Positions 1 to 10,856 of a DNA stretch of 64,000 nucleotides are shown one piece after another. Position 1 is the stretch's first letter. Every line of letters starts with the position of its first letter. Under the pieces are notes generated by a model, which was not told the origin of the DNA, searched no databases, and was given only the letters and a program-made list of their open reading frames with translations. A program made the translations under genes and the position numbers. Source of the stretch: Ascoidea asiatica (Eukaryota; Ascomycota; Saccharomycetes; Ascoideales; Ascoideaceae); NCBI GenBank assembly GCA_001600695.1, contig BCKQ01000014.1:249269-313268 (forward strand), read 5' to 3'.

Positions 1-1
1 T

Positions 2-3000
2 TTTTATAATTCTTTATTATATAGAAAAGAAAGAATTCAATATCTATCTGAAGAATTTCAACTTTTCTTTAATGCAATTTTTAAAAATATAAATTCAATA
101 ATTACTAAAGTTGATATTATCTCAAAATCTCAATTAAAACTTTTACCAAATCCAACTAATGATTTAACTTGGAATAAATTTAGAGGTTGTATTCATAATA
201 TATTTGAAGAAAATTCTTCAAATCATCCAAATAGAACTTGTGTAGTTGAAACAACTTCTGTTTCAAATAATGATCCAAATAAAAAAGATAGAATTTTCAC
301 TTATGAACAAATTAATCATGCTTCTAATGTTGTTGCTCATTATCTTATTAAAACTGGAATTAAAGTTGGTGATATAATTATGATTTATTCTTCAAGATCT
401 GTAGATTTAATGATTTCTGTTTTAGCTATTTTAAAAGCTGGTGGTACATTTTGTGTTATTGATCCTGCATACCCACCTGAAAGACAAACTGTTTATTTAG
501 ATGTTGCAAAACCTCAAGGTTTAATTGTTCTCAAAAAAGCTGGAATTGTTGATCAATATGTTGAAGATTTCATATCTGAAAAATTGAATGTTATAACAAG
601 AGTTCCTTCTTTAGAAATTACTGATAATGGTTTAGTTTTAGGTGGTATTCTGCCAAATCAAATTGACTCCGAAGATGTTCTTACAAAATATCAATATCTT
701 AAAGCTGAACCAACTGGTGTAATTGTAGGACCAGATTCAAATCCAACTTTAGCTTTTACTTCAGGTTCTGAAGGTATTCCAAAAGGTGTTTTAGGACGTC
801 ATTTCTCATTAGCTTATTATTTCCCATGGATGTCGAAACAATTTAATCTTTCTAAAAATGATAAATTTACTATGTTATCTGGTATAGCTCATGATCCAAT
901 TCAAAGAGATATGTTTACACCATTATTTTTAGGTGCTCAATTATTAGTTCCAACTCAAGATGATATTGGAACTCCAGGTAGATTAGCTGATTGGATGGAT
1001 AAATATGGTGCAACAGTTACACATTTAACACCAGCTATGGGACAAATATTAACAGCTCAAGCTATTACACCATTTAAAACTTTACATCATGCATTTTTTG
1101 TTGGTGATATTTTAACAAAAAGAGATTGTTTAAGATTACAAAATTTAGCACCAAATTGTAATATTGTAAATATGTATGGTACAACTGAAACTCAAAGAGC
1201 TGTTTCATTTTTTGAAATTACTTGTAGATCAAAAGATCCATTATTTTTAAAAAATATGAAAGATATTATGCCAGCTGGTAAAGGTATGTATGATGTTCAA
1301 GTACTTGTTGTTAATAGAAATGATACCAGTAAACTTACAGCAATTGGAGAAGTTGGTGAAATATATGTAAGAGCATCTGGATTAGCTGAATGTTATAGAG
1401 GTTTACCAGAAGCCAATAAAGAAAAATTTGTTGGAAATTGGTTTATTAATAATGAGCATTGGATTAAAAAAGAAGAAAGCTCTCCAGAATATAATGATTT
1501 AAAAAAAAAACCATGGTTCAAATATTATAAAGGTCCAAGAGATAGGTTATATAGAACTGGAGATTTAGGTAGATATATGGCAGATGGAAATGTTGAATGT
1601 TGTGGTAGAGCAGATGATCAAATTAAAATCAGAGGATTTAGAATTGAATTAGGAGAAATTGATACACATCTTTCACAACATCAATTAATTCGTGAAAATA
1701 AAACTATTGTTAAAAGAGATTCAAGTAATGAAAATTATTTAATATCATATATTGTACTTAAATCTGAATTAAATGATTTATTACTTGAATATAAAAATCT
1801 TGAAGGATATAATATTTTATTAGAAGAAGAAACAAATAATTCTATCAAGGAAGATCCTGTTATTAAAGGATTACTTATATATAATGATTTAATTAAAAAT
1901 ATTAAATCATTTTTAAAGAAAAAATTAGCAAATTATGCAATTCCAACATATATTATTCCAATGGAAAAATTACCTGTTAATCCAAATGGTAAAATTGATA
2001 AACCAAAATTACCATTACCAGATAATAAAAGATTATCAATTGTTACTAAATATTTGGAAAAAATAAATTCAAATGATAATGAAGAATTATCAGAAATGGA
2101 AAAAAAAGTTAAAGAAATATGGTTAGAAGTTTTACCAAATACATTAATTTCATCAAATGATTCTTTTTTTGATATTGGTGGACATAGTATTCTTGCTACA
2201 AGAATGATTTTTAAATTAAGAAAATCTTTAAATGTTGATTTACCATTAGGAATTATTTTTAAAAACCCAACACTTAAAGGATTTAGTGAAGAAATTGAAA
2301 AACTTCTTACATTATCTCAAACTTCTTCAAAAGTAAAAGAAAATGAAAAAAAATCTCAAAGTGAATATTCTTTAGATGCAATTAATTTATCCGAAAGTTT
2401 ATTAGCAAAAAAATTTCCAACAAAATCTGAAAATCTTAAAATTGGAGAAGAAATTAATGTATTTGTTACAGGTGTAACTGGATTTGTTGGATCATATATT
2501 TTAGCAGAATTATTAAATTCATCAAGATTATCTAAGAATAAAATTAATGTATATGCTCATGTTAGAGCCAAAACAGAAGAATTAGGTTTAGAAAGAATTA
2601 AAAAAGCATGTAAAACATATGGTACATGGTCGGATAATTTTGAAAATAATATTATAGTTATTTTAGCAGATTTATCAAAAGCTGATTTTGGTAATAAAAA
2701 AATTTTTAATTTACTTTCAGAAAAAATTGATTATATTATTCATAATGGAGCATTTGTTCATTGGGTTTATCCATATTCTAAATTGAGAGATTCTAATGTA
2801 ATTTCAACAGTAAATATATTAAACTTATGTTCAATTGGAAAAGCTAAGAAATTTAGTTTTGTATCATCAACATCATCATTAGATACCGAATATTATTTTT
2901 CATTATCAGATAAATTAAAAAAAGAAGGTAAAAATGGAATTTTAGAATCAGATGATTTGCAAGGATCATCCAATGGATTAGGTACAGGATATGGACAAAG

Positions 3001-3715
3001 TAAATGGTCAGCAGAATATATAATTCGAATTGCAGGAAATAGAGGTCTTAAAGGATCAATAATAAGACCAGGGTATGTTGGAGGTGATATGCTTACAGGA
3101 TCTTCAAATACAGATGATTTTCTTTTAAGAATGTTAAAAGGATGTGTTCAAATTGGATATTTACCAGAAATTGAAAATACCACAAATTTAGTTCCTGTAA
3201 ATCATGTTGCAAAAACTGTAGTTGCATCATGTTTCAATCAAAATCAAGAAGGTGTTAAAGTATGTCAAGTTACTGGACATCCAAGAATTAAATTTGATGA
3301 TATGATTGATTCATTGAATATTTATGGATATAAAATTAAAAAAGTTAATTATGAAACATGGAAAAAGGAGTTAGAAAAATCAGTAATTGAGAATGGTAAT
3401 TCAAATAATGCTTTATATCCTGTATTACATCTTTGTTTGGATAATTTACCTGCAGATACTAGAGCTCCAGAATTAGATGATAAAAATTCAACTCTTTGTT
3501 TGAAACTTGATGAACAATTCTCAGGTATTGATGCTTCTAATGGAGCTGGTATTACCTCCAAACAAATGGGAATATACGCAAGTTATTTAAAAACTATTGG
3601 ATTTTTAGAGTCTCCAGTGAATAAAGATTGTGAACCATTACCAAAAATAAATTTATCAGAAGAAACTTTATCGCTTGTTAAATCAGGAGCTGGTGCTCGT
3701 GGAAGTGCAGCTTAA
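2..3715 (+). CDS. LYS2: L-2-aminoadipate reductase, 5' end outside window
   Basis: ATP- and NADPH-dependent reduction of L-2-aminoadipate to its semialdehyde in fungal lysine biosynthesis; cytosolic, and activated by phosphopantetheinylation (Lys5). The frame is open to the left edge with LYS2-like sequence before the first in-frame ATG at 380, so that ATG is not the start. The 1237 visible codons compare with about 1390 in yeast Lys2, so roughly 150 residues are missing. Domain order is adenylation (TSGSEGIPKG near nt 770; YRTGDLGRY near 1550), a carrier domain (GGHS with the pantetheine serine codon at 2186-2188), and a reductase Rossmann domain (TGVTGFVGS near 2467) with an SDR-type YGQSK near 2990. 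It ends in the family-typical SGAGARGSAA. One in-frame CTG lies at 650-652. Identity is secure. Confidence 0.97.
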   Translation, partial: FYNSLLYRKERIQYLSEEFQLFFNAIFKNINSIITKVDIISKSQLKLLPNPTNDLTWNKFRGCIHNIFEENSSNHPNRTCVVETTSVSNNDPNKKDRIFTYEQINHASNVVAHYLIKTGIKVGDIIMIYSSRSVDLMISVLAILKAGGTFCVIDPAYPPERQTVYLDVAKPQGLIVLKKAGIVDQYVEDFISEKLNVITRVPSLEITDNGLVLGGILPNQIDSEDVLTKYQYLKAEPTGVIVGPDSNPTLAFTSGSEGIPKGVLGRHFSLAYYFPWMSKQFNLSKNDKFTMLSGIAHDPIQRDMFTPLFLGAQLLVPTQDDIGTPGRLADWMDKYGATVTHLTPAMGQILTAQAITPFKTLHHAFFVGDILTKRDCLRLQNLAPNCNIVNMYGTTETQRAVSFFEITCRSKDPLFLKNMKDIMPAGKGMYDVQVLVVNRNDTSKLTAIGEVGEIYVRASGLAECYRGLPEANKEKFVGNWFINNEHWIKKEESSPEYNDLKKKPWFKYYKGPRDRLYRTGDLGRYMADGNVECCGRADDQIKIRGFRIELGEIDTHLSQHQLIRENKTIVKRDSSNENYLISYIVLKSELNDLLLEYKNLEGYNILLEEETNNSIKEDPVIKGLLIYNDLIKNIKSFLKKKLANYAIPTYIIPMEKLPVNPNGKIDKPKLPLPDNKRLSIVTKYLEKINSNDNEELSEMEKKVKEIWLEVLPNTLISSNDSFFDIGGHSILATRMIFKLRKSLNVDLPLGIIFKNPTLKGFSEEIEKLLTLSQTSSKVKENEKKSQSEYSLDAINLSESLLAKKFPTKSENLKIGEEINVFVTGVTGFVGSYILAELLNSSRLSKNKINVYAHVRAKTEELGLERIKKACKTYGTWSDNFENNIIVILADLSKADFGNKKIFNLLSEKIDYIIHNGAFVHWVYPYSKLRDSNVISTVNILNLCSIGKAKKFSFVSSTSSLDTEYYFSLSDKLKKEGKNGILESDDLQGSSNGLGTGYGQSKWSAEYIIRIAGNRGLKGSIIRPGYVGGDMLTGSSNTDDFLLRMLKGCVQIGYLPEIENTTNLVPVNHVAKTVVASCFNQNQEGVKVCQVTGHPRIKFDDMIDSLNIYGYKIKKVNYETWKKELEKSVIENGNSNNALYPVLHLCLDNLPADTRAPELDDKNSTLCLKLDEQFSGIDASNGAGITSKQMGIYASYLKTIGFLESPVNKDCEPLPKINLSEETLSLVKSGAGARGSAA

Positions 3716-4189
3716 ACACATTTTTATTCATGATTGTTCATTAATTGTTCATTTAGCTAGTTATATATTGACAGTATACTTTTCTCTTTGTTTTATAGAC
3801 TTATAATCTGATCTGTATCAAATCTTAGTGATATTTTCACTTTCTTCTCAATCAGGCATTTTTTCTGAAGGTTTAAAATCAAACAGAGATAAAACTTGTA
3901 TGAAACTCAAGGGAAATAGAACCTGTAAAAGTTGGATCTCAGTAATTCAACACGTGATAGTTATACTTTAGGATCACGTTTTATTCATTAGTGTTTAGTA
4001 CAAACCGCACTTTTTGCTGCTCTTTCGGGCAAATCTCAATTTTTGTTATTTTTTGTTTGTTTTGCACAGGCGACAAAATTTAAAGAATTTGAGAAAAGTT
4101 TGAGAAAAAAGTGAAAAGAATTGAAATAAATCATAAAGAAGAAGATTGTTTCTATTTATTTCTAGTCAATTCATCTTAAACTGTTAAAA
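3716..4189. promoter_or_regulatory. LYS2-KAR4 intergenic region with CACGTG box
   Basis: A 474-bp tandem intergenic region that must hold the LYS2 terminator and KAR4 promoter. A CACGTG E-box (Cbf1-type) lies at 3951-3956. Two heptamers one base from the pheromone response element TGAAACA are present: TGAAACT at 3901 and TGTTTCT (reverse strand) at 4147. S. cerevisiae KAR4 is pheromone-induced, but these near-matches are weak evidence. No small gene was seen. Confidence 0.35.
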
Positions 4190-5635
4190 ATGGATAGTAA
4201 TTCATTGAATCATTCATATTTTGATTATCATCAATTGATCAAAACTGGTCAATACAAAATGAGTCCAACTTCAAATACTTTTCAAGGATTATCCTCAATT
4301 TATAATACACCAAGTAATAACAACAACAATAATAACAACAATAATAACAACAATAATAACAACAATTACAATAACAATAGAAATAATAATAACAAAAAGT
4401 CATATAGAGCCAATGATAATAACTCTAGTTCAAATTATCAAAATTATGACTCCAAGAATAATAACAACAACAACAACAACAACAATAGATCTGAGAGAGA
4501 TAAAAAATTGAATCAATATCCCAATTCTAATACAAGTTCCAATTCAAGTTTCAATACAAATGTAAATACAATTTTGAATTCAAATACAAATACAAATACT
4601 AATTGTAATTCAATTTTAAATTCAAATTTAAATAATTATAAAAAATCAATTTTTTCAATAGATACATCATTTGAAGATTCTATTTTAAAAAATCATCAAT
4701 ATAATGATTATTCAAATTATTTCATTCACACAAATATTCAACCAATTAATCATGTAAGAAATATAAAAAATCCAGTTGATGGTTATCCAAAATTACAAAA
4801 ATTATTTAATTTAAAAAATAAACAAATTAATTTATATAAATCAAAACCATATGGTGTTAAAATTAATTCAATTTCAAATCTTTTAAATATTTTAAATAAT
4901 TGGATAAAAAATTATAATTTATTATTTGATATAATTATGATTGGATCATTATCAGAAAATCAATTTGATTTAAATATTTTAAAATTATTACCAATTGATA
5001 AATTATGTTCAAAACCTGGATTTTTATTTATTTGGGTTAATAATTCAAAAGTTAAAGAATTATCAGATTTATTAAATAGTAATCATTGGTCAAAAAAATT
5101 TAGAAGAAGTGAAGAATTAGTTTTTGTACCAGTAAATAAATCTTCAAAATTTTATCCAAAAAATAATGATGAATCATTATTTGAACAACAACAATGGCAT
5201 TGTTGGATGTGTATTACAGGTACTGTAAGAAGATCAATTGATGGACATTTAATTCATTGTAATATTGATACAGATTTAAAAATTGAAAATCAATATATTA
5301 ATAATGAAGATAATCAAGATGATGATGATGATAATAATAATTCATATAAAGAAATTTTAATGGAAGATAAAATTGATACATGTATACCAAATCATTTATA
5401 TAGAGTTGCAGAAAATTTTAGTAGTGCTACAAGAAGATTACATATTATTCCAACAACAGTTGGATATGAAAGTTCAGTAAAAATTAGACCTGGATGGGTA
5501 ATTATAAGTCCAGATATTTTATTAAATAATTTTAATCCAGAAGAATATAAAAGAGAAATTTCAAAAATTGGTACAAATTTACCACAAGAAGAAGAAATTG
5601 AAAATCTTAGACCAAGAACACCTGTTCAAAAATAA
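4190..5635 (+). CDS. KAR4: Kar4-type MT-A70 family protein
   Basis: In S. cerevisiae Kar4 is a karyogamy transcription cofactor acting with Ste12 and a non-catalytic, METTL14-like subunit of the mRNA m6A writer complex. The 481-residue product has an Asn-rich low-complexity N-terminus (about 1-175) and an MT-A70-like domain (about 190-470). The Kar4-like end contains RPGWVIISPD and closes with ENLRPRTPVQK. The catalytic DPPW tetrapeptide of true MT-A70 methyltransferases is absent; the equivalent strand reads FDIIMIGSL, fitting a Kar4/METTL14 paralogue rather than Ime4. The ATG has an A-rich upstream context and no in-frame upstream ATG was noted. Confidence 0.92.
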   Translation: MDSNSLNHSYFDYHQLIKTGQYKMSPTSNTFQGLSSIYNTPSNNNNNNNNNNNNNNNNNYNNNRNNNNKKSYRANDNNSSSNYQNYDSKNNNNNNNNNNRSERDKKLNQYPNSNTSSNSSFNTNVNTILNSNTNTNTNCNSILNSNLNNYKKSIFSIDTSFEDSILKNHQYNDYSNYFIHTNIQPINHVRNIKNPVDGYPKLQKLFNLKNKQINLYKSKPYGVKINSISNLLNILNNWIKNYNLLFDIIMIGSLSENQFDLNILKLLPIDKLCSKPGFLFIWVNNSKVKELSDLLNSNHWSKKFRRSEELVFVPVNKSSKFYPKNNDESLFEQQQWHCWMCITGTVRRSIDGHLIHCNIDTDLKIENQYINNEDNQDDDDDNNNSYKEILMEDKIDTCIPNHLYRVAENFSSATRRLHIIPTTVGYESSVKIRPGWVIISPDILLNNFNPEEYKREISKIGTNLPQEEEIENLRPRTPVQK

Positions 5636-8005
5636 TACTTTTAAATATTATTCTTTGATAATGTTTATGCTTTGCTATTTTGGTTTTTATTTGCAATATA
5701 GTTTCGTTAAGTTTATTAGCTATAGATTATACTACCTTGATTTTGTCCTTAGTTATTCCATAATTAAATATGTGATATTCTTCATTATTAGTGAACTAAT
5801 TATAAAATGAAAGTATTATGAATTGATTGCTTTATGATAATAGGTTTATAGTAATTAGATAATTGGAAATTAAATATTTCAAACTTTGCTTCGAATTATA
5901 TCTTTGACTCTTTAGAAATTTTGCTCAATTAATTTCAATTATATATATTAGATAATATTTTTATATAAAATTAAAATGTTGTTATATATATTCACGATGA
6001 ATTTCATAGAATTTTTCGAAATATATGAAATATTACAATTAAATAAAACTTCATTTTATTGATGATTAAATGGTTTTAAAATATTGAAGCTTTTTAATGC
6101 GGGATCATGTCAGGGTCCATTTAACCAAAGATTTTGGTTAAAGTTCATTACAAAAACATGTAATTGAGAAAAAAAGAAAAAAAACAGTTCACATCCATTA
6201 AGATTTCTTGATTATATTTATAATCAATAAGCTTTATTGAAATAAAGAATATAAATGCTTTGAAAGTAAAAATCAGAACTAAAGCTACAATAACCCATAT
6301 ACTGAACTGTCTGGTTTCTTCAATGGTCACAAAACTGCTCTTTTGGTTGCATGCACCCGCCACGTTCCCAATACAGAGCTTCACCAGCCATTATTCAATT
6401 ACTGCGCCTCGTTTGCTGATTCTGGTCACAAAAAGAGCTTTTGCTGGTTTTGGTTTTAGTTTTTTTTTTTTGTTTTGCTGCTGGCTCCAGGCGAGAGAAT
6501 TCTGAAGTGAGAGACAATTGAGTGTTTAATGTTTATTATTGGAGTGGTGAGTGCTTTGAATGGTCTGAGTGGTATCTAAGAACATAATAAATACTGTGTT
6601 TAAGACAATCTTAACTCGGTTAATTTCACAATATCATAATTATTCTTCTTTTTTTTAATCCAATTAATTGATAACTTTATCTAAGAAATTTTTGATTTAC
6701 AATTTAAAAGCTTTATTACTTAAGAAACAAGGAATAATTTCTTCTTTTATTATTAAAGTTACCTAAATAATCGAAAATTAAAATTAAAAAAGTAAAAGTA
6801 TACTCGCATTAACACATGGTTTCTTTTTTTTTTTTTTTTTTAACTCTGTTATTTAATATGATCTACAATTAATGTAATAAAAGCATTTACTGTTTGTATT
6901 CCATGTTTAATTTTTATGTAATTCAATTACGATCTCTTAAAGACAAACTATTACTATTAAGACTAACGTTACAGTTATCATTAATGTACAATAGTACACT
7001 TAATTAATTTTTCAAATTTGTAATATATTTTTTTTAAATTAATATACAGTATATTAGGGAATGTCAAAAGTAATATAATTATACAATAATTTAAATATAA
7101 TTTTAATAATAGTTAAAATACAACATGAGAATATTAAAAAAAAAAAAAAAATTCTGGATTGCAGGATTAAATTGAAATTAATCCATGAAATTCAGAGTAT
7201 AAATTCTCTTAAACTGATTTTTAATAAAAGGAAACCGAAGACAAAAACCCAAAATGAAATTATAATAATTCTCTTGTACTCGGATAAATATCATTATTTA
7301 TATATTTATTCATCTATTTACCTTAATATTATAAATTAATGGCATATGTATTGATTGATATTGATAATAAACTTTTTTTCGTATTGAATAATATAACTAG
7401 TTGTTAATAAACTGTATTAAAAGATAATATTAATGAAAATATTATCACCTTTTAAAGCATTTTTTTAAGAATATTTAAGATAAATTAAAAACATAAATGG
7501 ATAAAAGAAATTGATTCATTTAATAGTATCAGAATTACTACTAATAATAATTAATAGTAATTAAAATAATTAAAAAAAGCGAATACTAAGTTGTATGTAT
7601 AAATAAATTTTAATGGAGATGATATAATATAATTGGATAATTAATAAAATTATGAAATAAACCGAGTAAGAATTATTTTAATGGAAGTTTAAAAACAAGG
7701 GATAATATTGAATTTTATGTTATGTTATTAGTTATCAGAGTTAAAAAAGTAATTATAACCACAATGGCCATATTGTTGAGATATCATTGAGATATATTGA
7801 AATATTATTGAGATATATTGAAATTTTATTGAAACGAATTAGATGATTTGAATGATATGAATGATATGAATGATATGAATGATATGAATGATATAAAAAG
7901 TGGATAGTTTCCTAAGTTTTTAAATTGAATTATTTCTTTTAATAATTATATCATTATATATTATTCATTATTAAATATCATTATATACTTATCATAATAC
8001 TCAAA
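5636..8005. other. 2.4-kb AT-rich intergenic region
   Basis: No convincing gene. It is mostly AT-rich with homopolymer runs (T-run near 6825, A-run near 7139), except for a GC-richer island at about 6340-6500 with two overlapping short spurious frames on opposite strands. Similar islands elsewhere in this window lie in promoters, so this one could mark an unannotated transcript. A 9-bp tandem repeat at 7851-7895 ends about 110 bp before the secreted-peptide ORF. Confidence 0.5.
7851..7895. repeat. 9-bp tandem repeat, five units
   Basis: Five head-to-tail copies of AATGATATG, the last ending in A. They lie in the presumed promoter or leader of the small secreted-peptide gene that starts at 8006. 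Function unknown; the sequence is not part of an ORF. Confidence 0.9.
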
Positions 8006-8185
8006 ATGCGTTTCAATTATTTAATTTTAGGATTATTTGCAGCTTCAACAGTATTTTCAGCACCAACACCAATTTCAAAACCTGAAGCAGATGCAGTTGC
8101 AGATGCAGAAGCAGTTCCTCAACCAAAACCAACTGAAAATTGTAGTTTTTATGCTAGATTAACAAGACGTTTTTGTGTTGCTTAA
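8006..8185 (+). CDS. Small secreted peptide precursor, DPAP-type pro-region
   Basis: A 59-codon ORF with ATG at 8006 and TAA at 8183-8185. Residues 1-19 form a classic signal peptide (MRF then a hydrophobic core, with likely cleavage around VFS-A or SA-P). From Lys25 to Pro42 every dipeptide is X-Pro or X-Ala: KP EA DA VA DA EA VP QP KP. That is the substrate pattern of dipeptidyl aminopeptidases such as Ste13, which trim EA/DA spacers of alpha-factor. The remaining C-terminus, TENCSFYARLTRRFCVA, is basic with Cys46 and Cys57, so a disulfide loop is possible, and Arg54-Arg55 is a potential Kex2 site. Only one peptide copy exists, and no alpha-factor-like WHW or GQP motif is present. It could be a mating or signalling peptide, or an antimicrobial-type peptide. 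I do not recognise a family. Confidence 0.72.
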   Translation: MRFNYLILGLFAASTVFSAPTPISKPEADAVADAEAVPQPKPTENCSFYARLTRRFCVA

Positions 8186-9439
8186 TTGAATTTAAAAAAT
8201 GGATTAAAAAAATGGAAATTAAAATGGAAATTAAAATGAAAATGAAAATGAAAATGAAAATTAAAATAAAAATAATAATTCAATAGGAATCTTAATTAAT
8301 TTATTTTAATTTTGATTTAAATTTTTGAAATTTAAAAATGTTTAATTCAAATAACTAGTTTAAATCATTTCAATTTATATTTTCAATTAATTCTTCACTT
8401 CAATTCTTTTACTTCTCTTACTCTTTCTTAACTTCTTTTTAACTTCTTTCAAATTGCTTTATATATATGAAATAAATATAATGAATAACTATATTAAAAA
8501 CTCAACCAAACAATCTGTAAAACAATGACAATGTAATAGAAATTGGGATATTTTCTTAGTTTATTATTTGATACTAATCTACTAAAAATTGTAAATTATA
8601 AATGCAATTGAGATAGTAATCATCAAATATCATCAATAAATATGAAGTAAAACAACTTTCAATACTCTTCTTGTAATCTTCTTTAATATATTATATTCAT
8701 TTAATTTCAGAATGCTGACGCGTTGATTACGTAATTGTTTTTTTTTAATAACGCGTCATTTGAAAATTATTAAAATTTATTTATTTTTTCGTGTTGTTTT
8801 GTTTTTTTTTTCTTTTTTGGTTTGTTTCGCGTTTTCTGAAACTTGACGCGTCTGAGCCTGACACACGAAATCAAAAAAAGGTTTATTTTCACTGTTGTTT
8901 ACCATTGTTTAAAGCTTTTATTTCTTCAATCTCGTTTGATTCGACTTTTTATTTATATTATATTATTATTATTACTATTATTGTTATCAATAATAATATT
9001 ATTGTTTATATTTACTTATTTACTTATTTATTTATTTATCTTTTTCTATTTAGAACAAATATTAAATATGCTTCAAATTAAATAAAGAATGTATATTATC
9101 CTTTATTATACTTAATTATATCAATCATTTTATTTGAAACTTTTATTTCATCATTTCTTATATCATATCATATACCATTTCAATTATCTTTATATTCTAA
9201 TTTCATTATTCTAAATTCAATCTATCATAATCAAACTATCTAAAATATCTAAATCATTAAAGCATTCTAAATATCATTCATTCTAAATATCATTTTCTGT
9301 ATACTTATATTACTTTTCTATTTATATCCTATTTCATATCCTAATATTATATTTAATTTAATATTTAACTATACAATATTTTCAAATTATTATCTTATAT
9401 TCTATAATTATTTAATCATATAAATAATTCAATTTAAAA
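8186..9439. other. Intergenic region upstream of CDC6
   Basis: 1.25 kb between the peptide gene and CDC6. The first 100 bp hold AAAATG-type low-complexity repeats (about 8195-8270). The middle contains a cell-cycle box cluster, annotated separately. From 8890 to 9439 it is T-rich and AT-rich leader-like sequence. Two open frames at about 8790-9085 are low-complexity and are not considered genes. Confidence 0.6.
8718..8870. promoter_or_regulatory. MCB/SCB cell-cycle box cluster upstream of CDC6
   Basis: Three perfect MluI cell-cycle boxes (ACGCGT) lie at 8718-8723, 8751-8756 and 8846-8851. Three SCB-type elements (CRCGAAA) lie at 8787-8793 (reverse), 8825-8831 (reverse, CGCGAAA) and 8864-8870 (forward). 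In yeasts these bind MBF (Mbp1-Swi6) and SBF (Swi4-Swi6) and drive G1/S transcription. They lie 570-720 bp upstream of the CDC6 ATG, and CDC6 is a known MBF target in S. cerevisiae. The density of these CG-containing hexamers in such AT-rich DNA is unlikely to be accidental. Confidence 0.8.
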
Positions 9440-10820
9440 ATGGAAAATTCTTCAAATTTAGTTAAAAAAAGAACTTCTTCTCAAGCTTTATTATCTTCTC
9501 AAAATGAAAATCCAAAAAAATTTATTAGAGTTTTAAATAATTTAAATATAAATAAAAATAATATAAATATTTCTAATAATATTTCAATAAATAAAAGAAT
9601 TACAAGAAATTCAAAAAAAAATTATTTATTAAATAATAAAAGATCTTTAAGATCAAATTCAAATTCAAATTCAAGATCAAGATCAAGATCAAATTCAAAT
9701 TCAAATTCAAATTCAAATATTGAAAATTTTTTAAATTCTTCTTTAATTTCTCCATTATCTTCTCCATTATCTCCTTCAAATAAAAAAAATCAATCATTTA
9801 ATATTAATAAAGATAATGAACCAATAACAAATTTACAATTTAAAGATAATTTAATTTTATTAACTCCTCCAAAATCTTCAAAATCAAAAAGAAATATTTT
9901 ATCTCCTTCTAAAAAAGTTAATTTTTCAAATAATATTATCAATAGTAATAATAATAATAATAATAATCATTCTAAACAATCTGAGATTATAGATATTGAT
10001 GATGACGATGATGATAATCAAGAAAACATACCTTTAATAAATATTAAAAAACCAATAATATCCCCAAAGAAAAAAAGAATAACAAAAATAAATCAACTTT
10101 TAAATACTCCAGAGAAAATAATTGAAAAAAAACAAGAGAAAAAAATAATTCAAATAAATCATGAGCAGAAACTACAAATTCAAAATCAAATTCAAAATCA
10201 AAATTTAAATCAAAATTTAAATCTTAAAGATAAATTAATTAGAAATGAATCTGTTTATACAAAAGCTAAAAGAATTTTTCAAAAAAATAATAATATTACT
10301 GAAAATACTGATAATAATATTAAAGATTCAAATTCATATACTTTAACTGGTAGAGAAAATCAATTTAATAAATTAAATAATTTTATTAATGATAATATCT
10401 CAAATTTAATTTCAAATTTTTTATATATTTATGGTCCTCCAGGTACTGGTAAAACTATTCAAACATTAAATTATTTAAAATATTTCATCAATACTCATTC
10501 AAATAATAATTCAACTACTAACAATAATAATATATTTAATATAAAAATAAATAATAAATCTTTTAAAATTTCTATAACTAAAATAAATTGTATGGGTTTA
10601 ATAAGTACAAATTCATCTTCAAATAATTTTAAAAATTTATATTTATCAATATTAAAAAATTTTAATATTGAATTCTCAAATTCATCAACTTATCCAAAAT
10701 TTATCAATTCAAATAATGATTTATCACCAAAAGAATTAGTTATAAAATTATTTTCAAATAGAAAATTCTCAAATCATAATATTTTATTATTAGATGAATT
10801 AGATTCAATAATTTTACCAA

Positions 10821-10856
<36 letters not shown>

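Noticed and set aside
6148-6505. Opposed 78- and 81-codon frames in the GC island
   Set aside because: They overlap on opposite strands and show no family features or conserved codon bias.
8791-9085. Two overlapping hydrophobic frames in the CDC6 upstream region
   Set aside because: Low-complexity T-rich DNA, one without a proper start; they overlap the MCB/SCB cluster.
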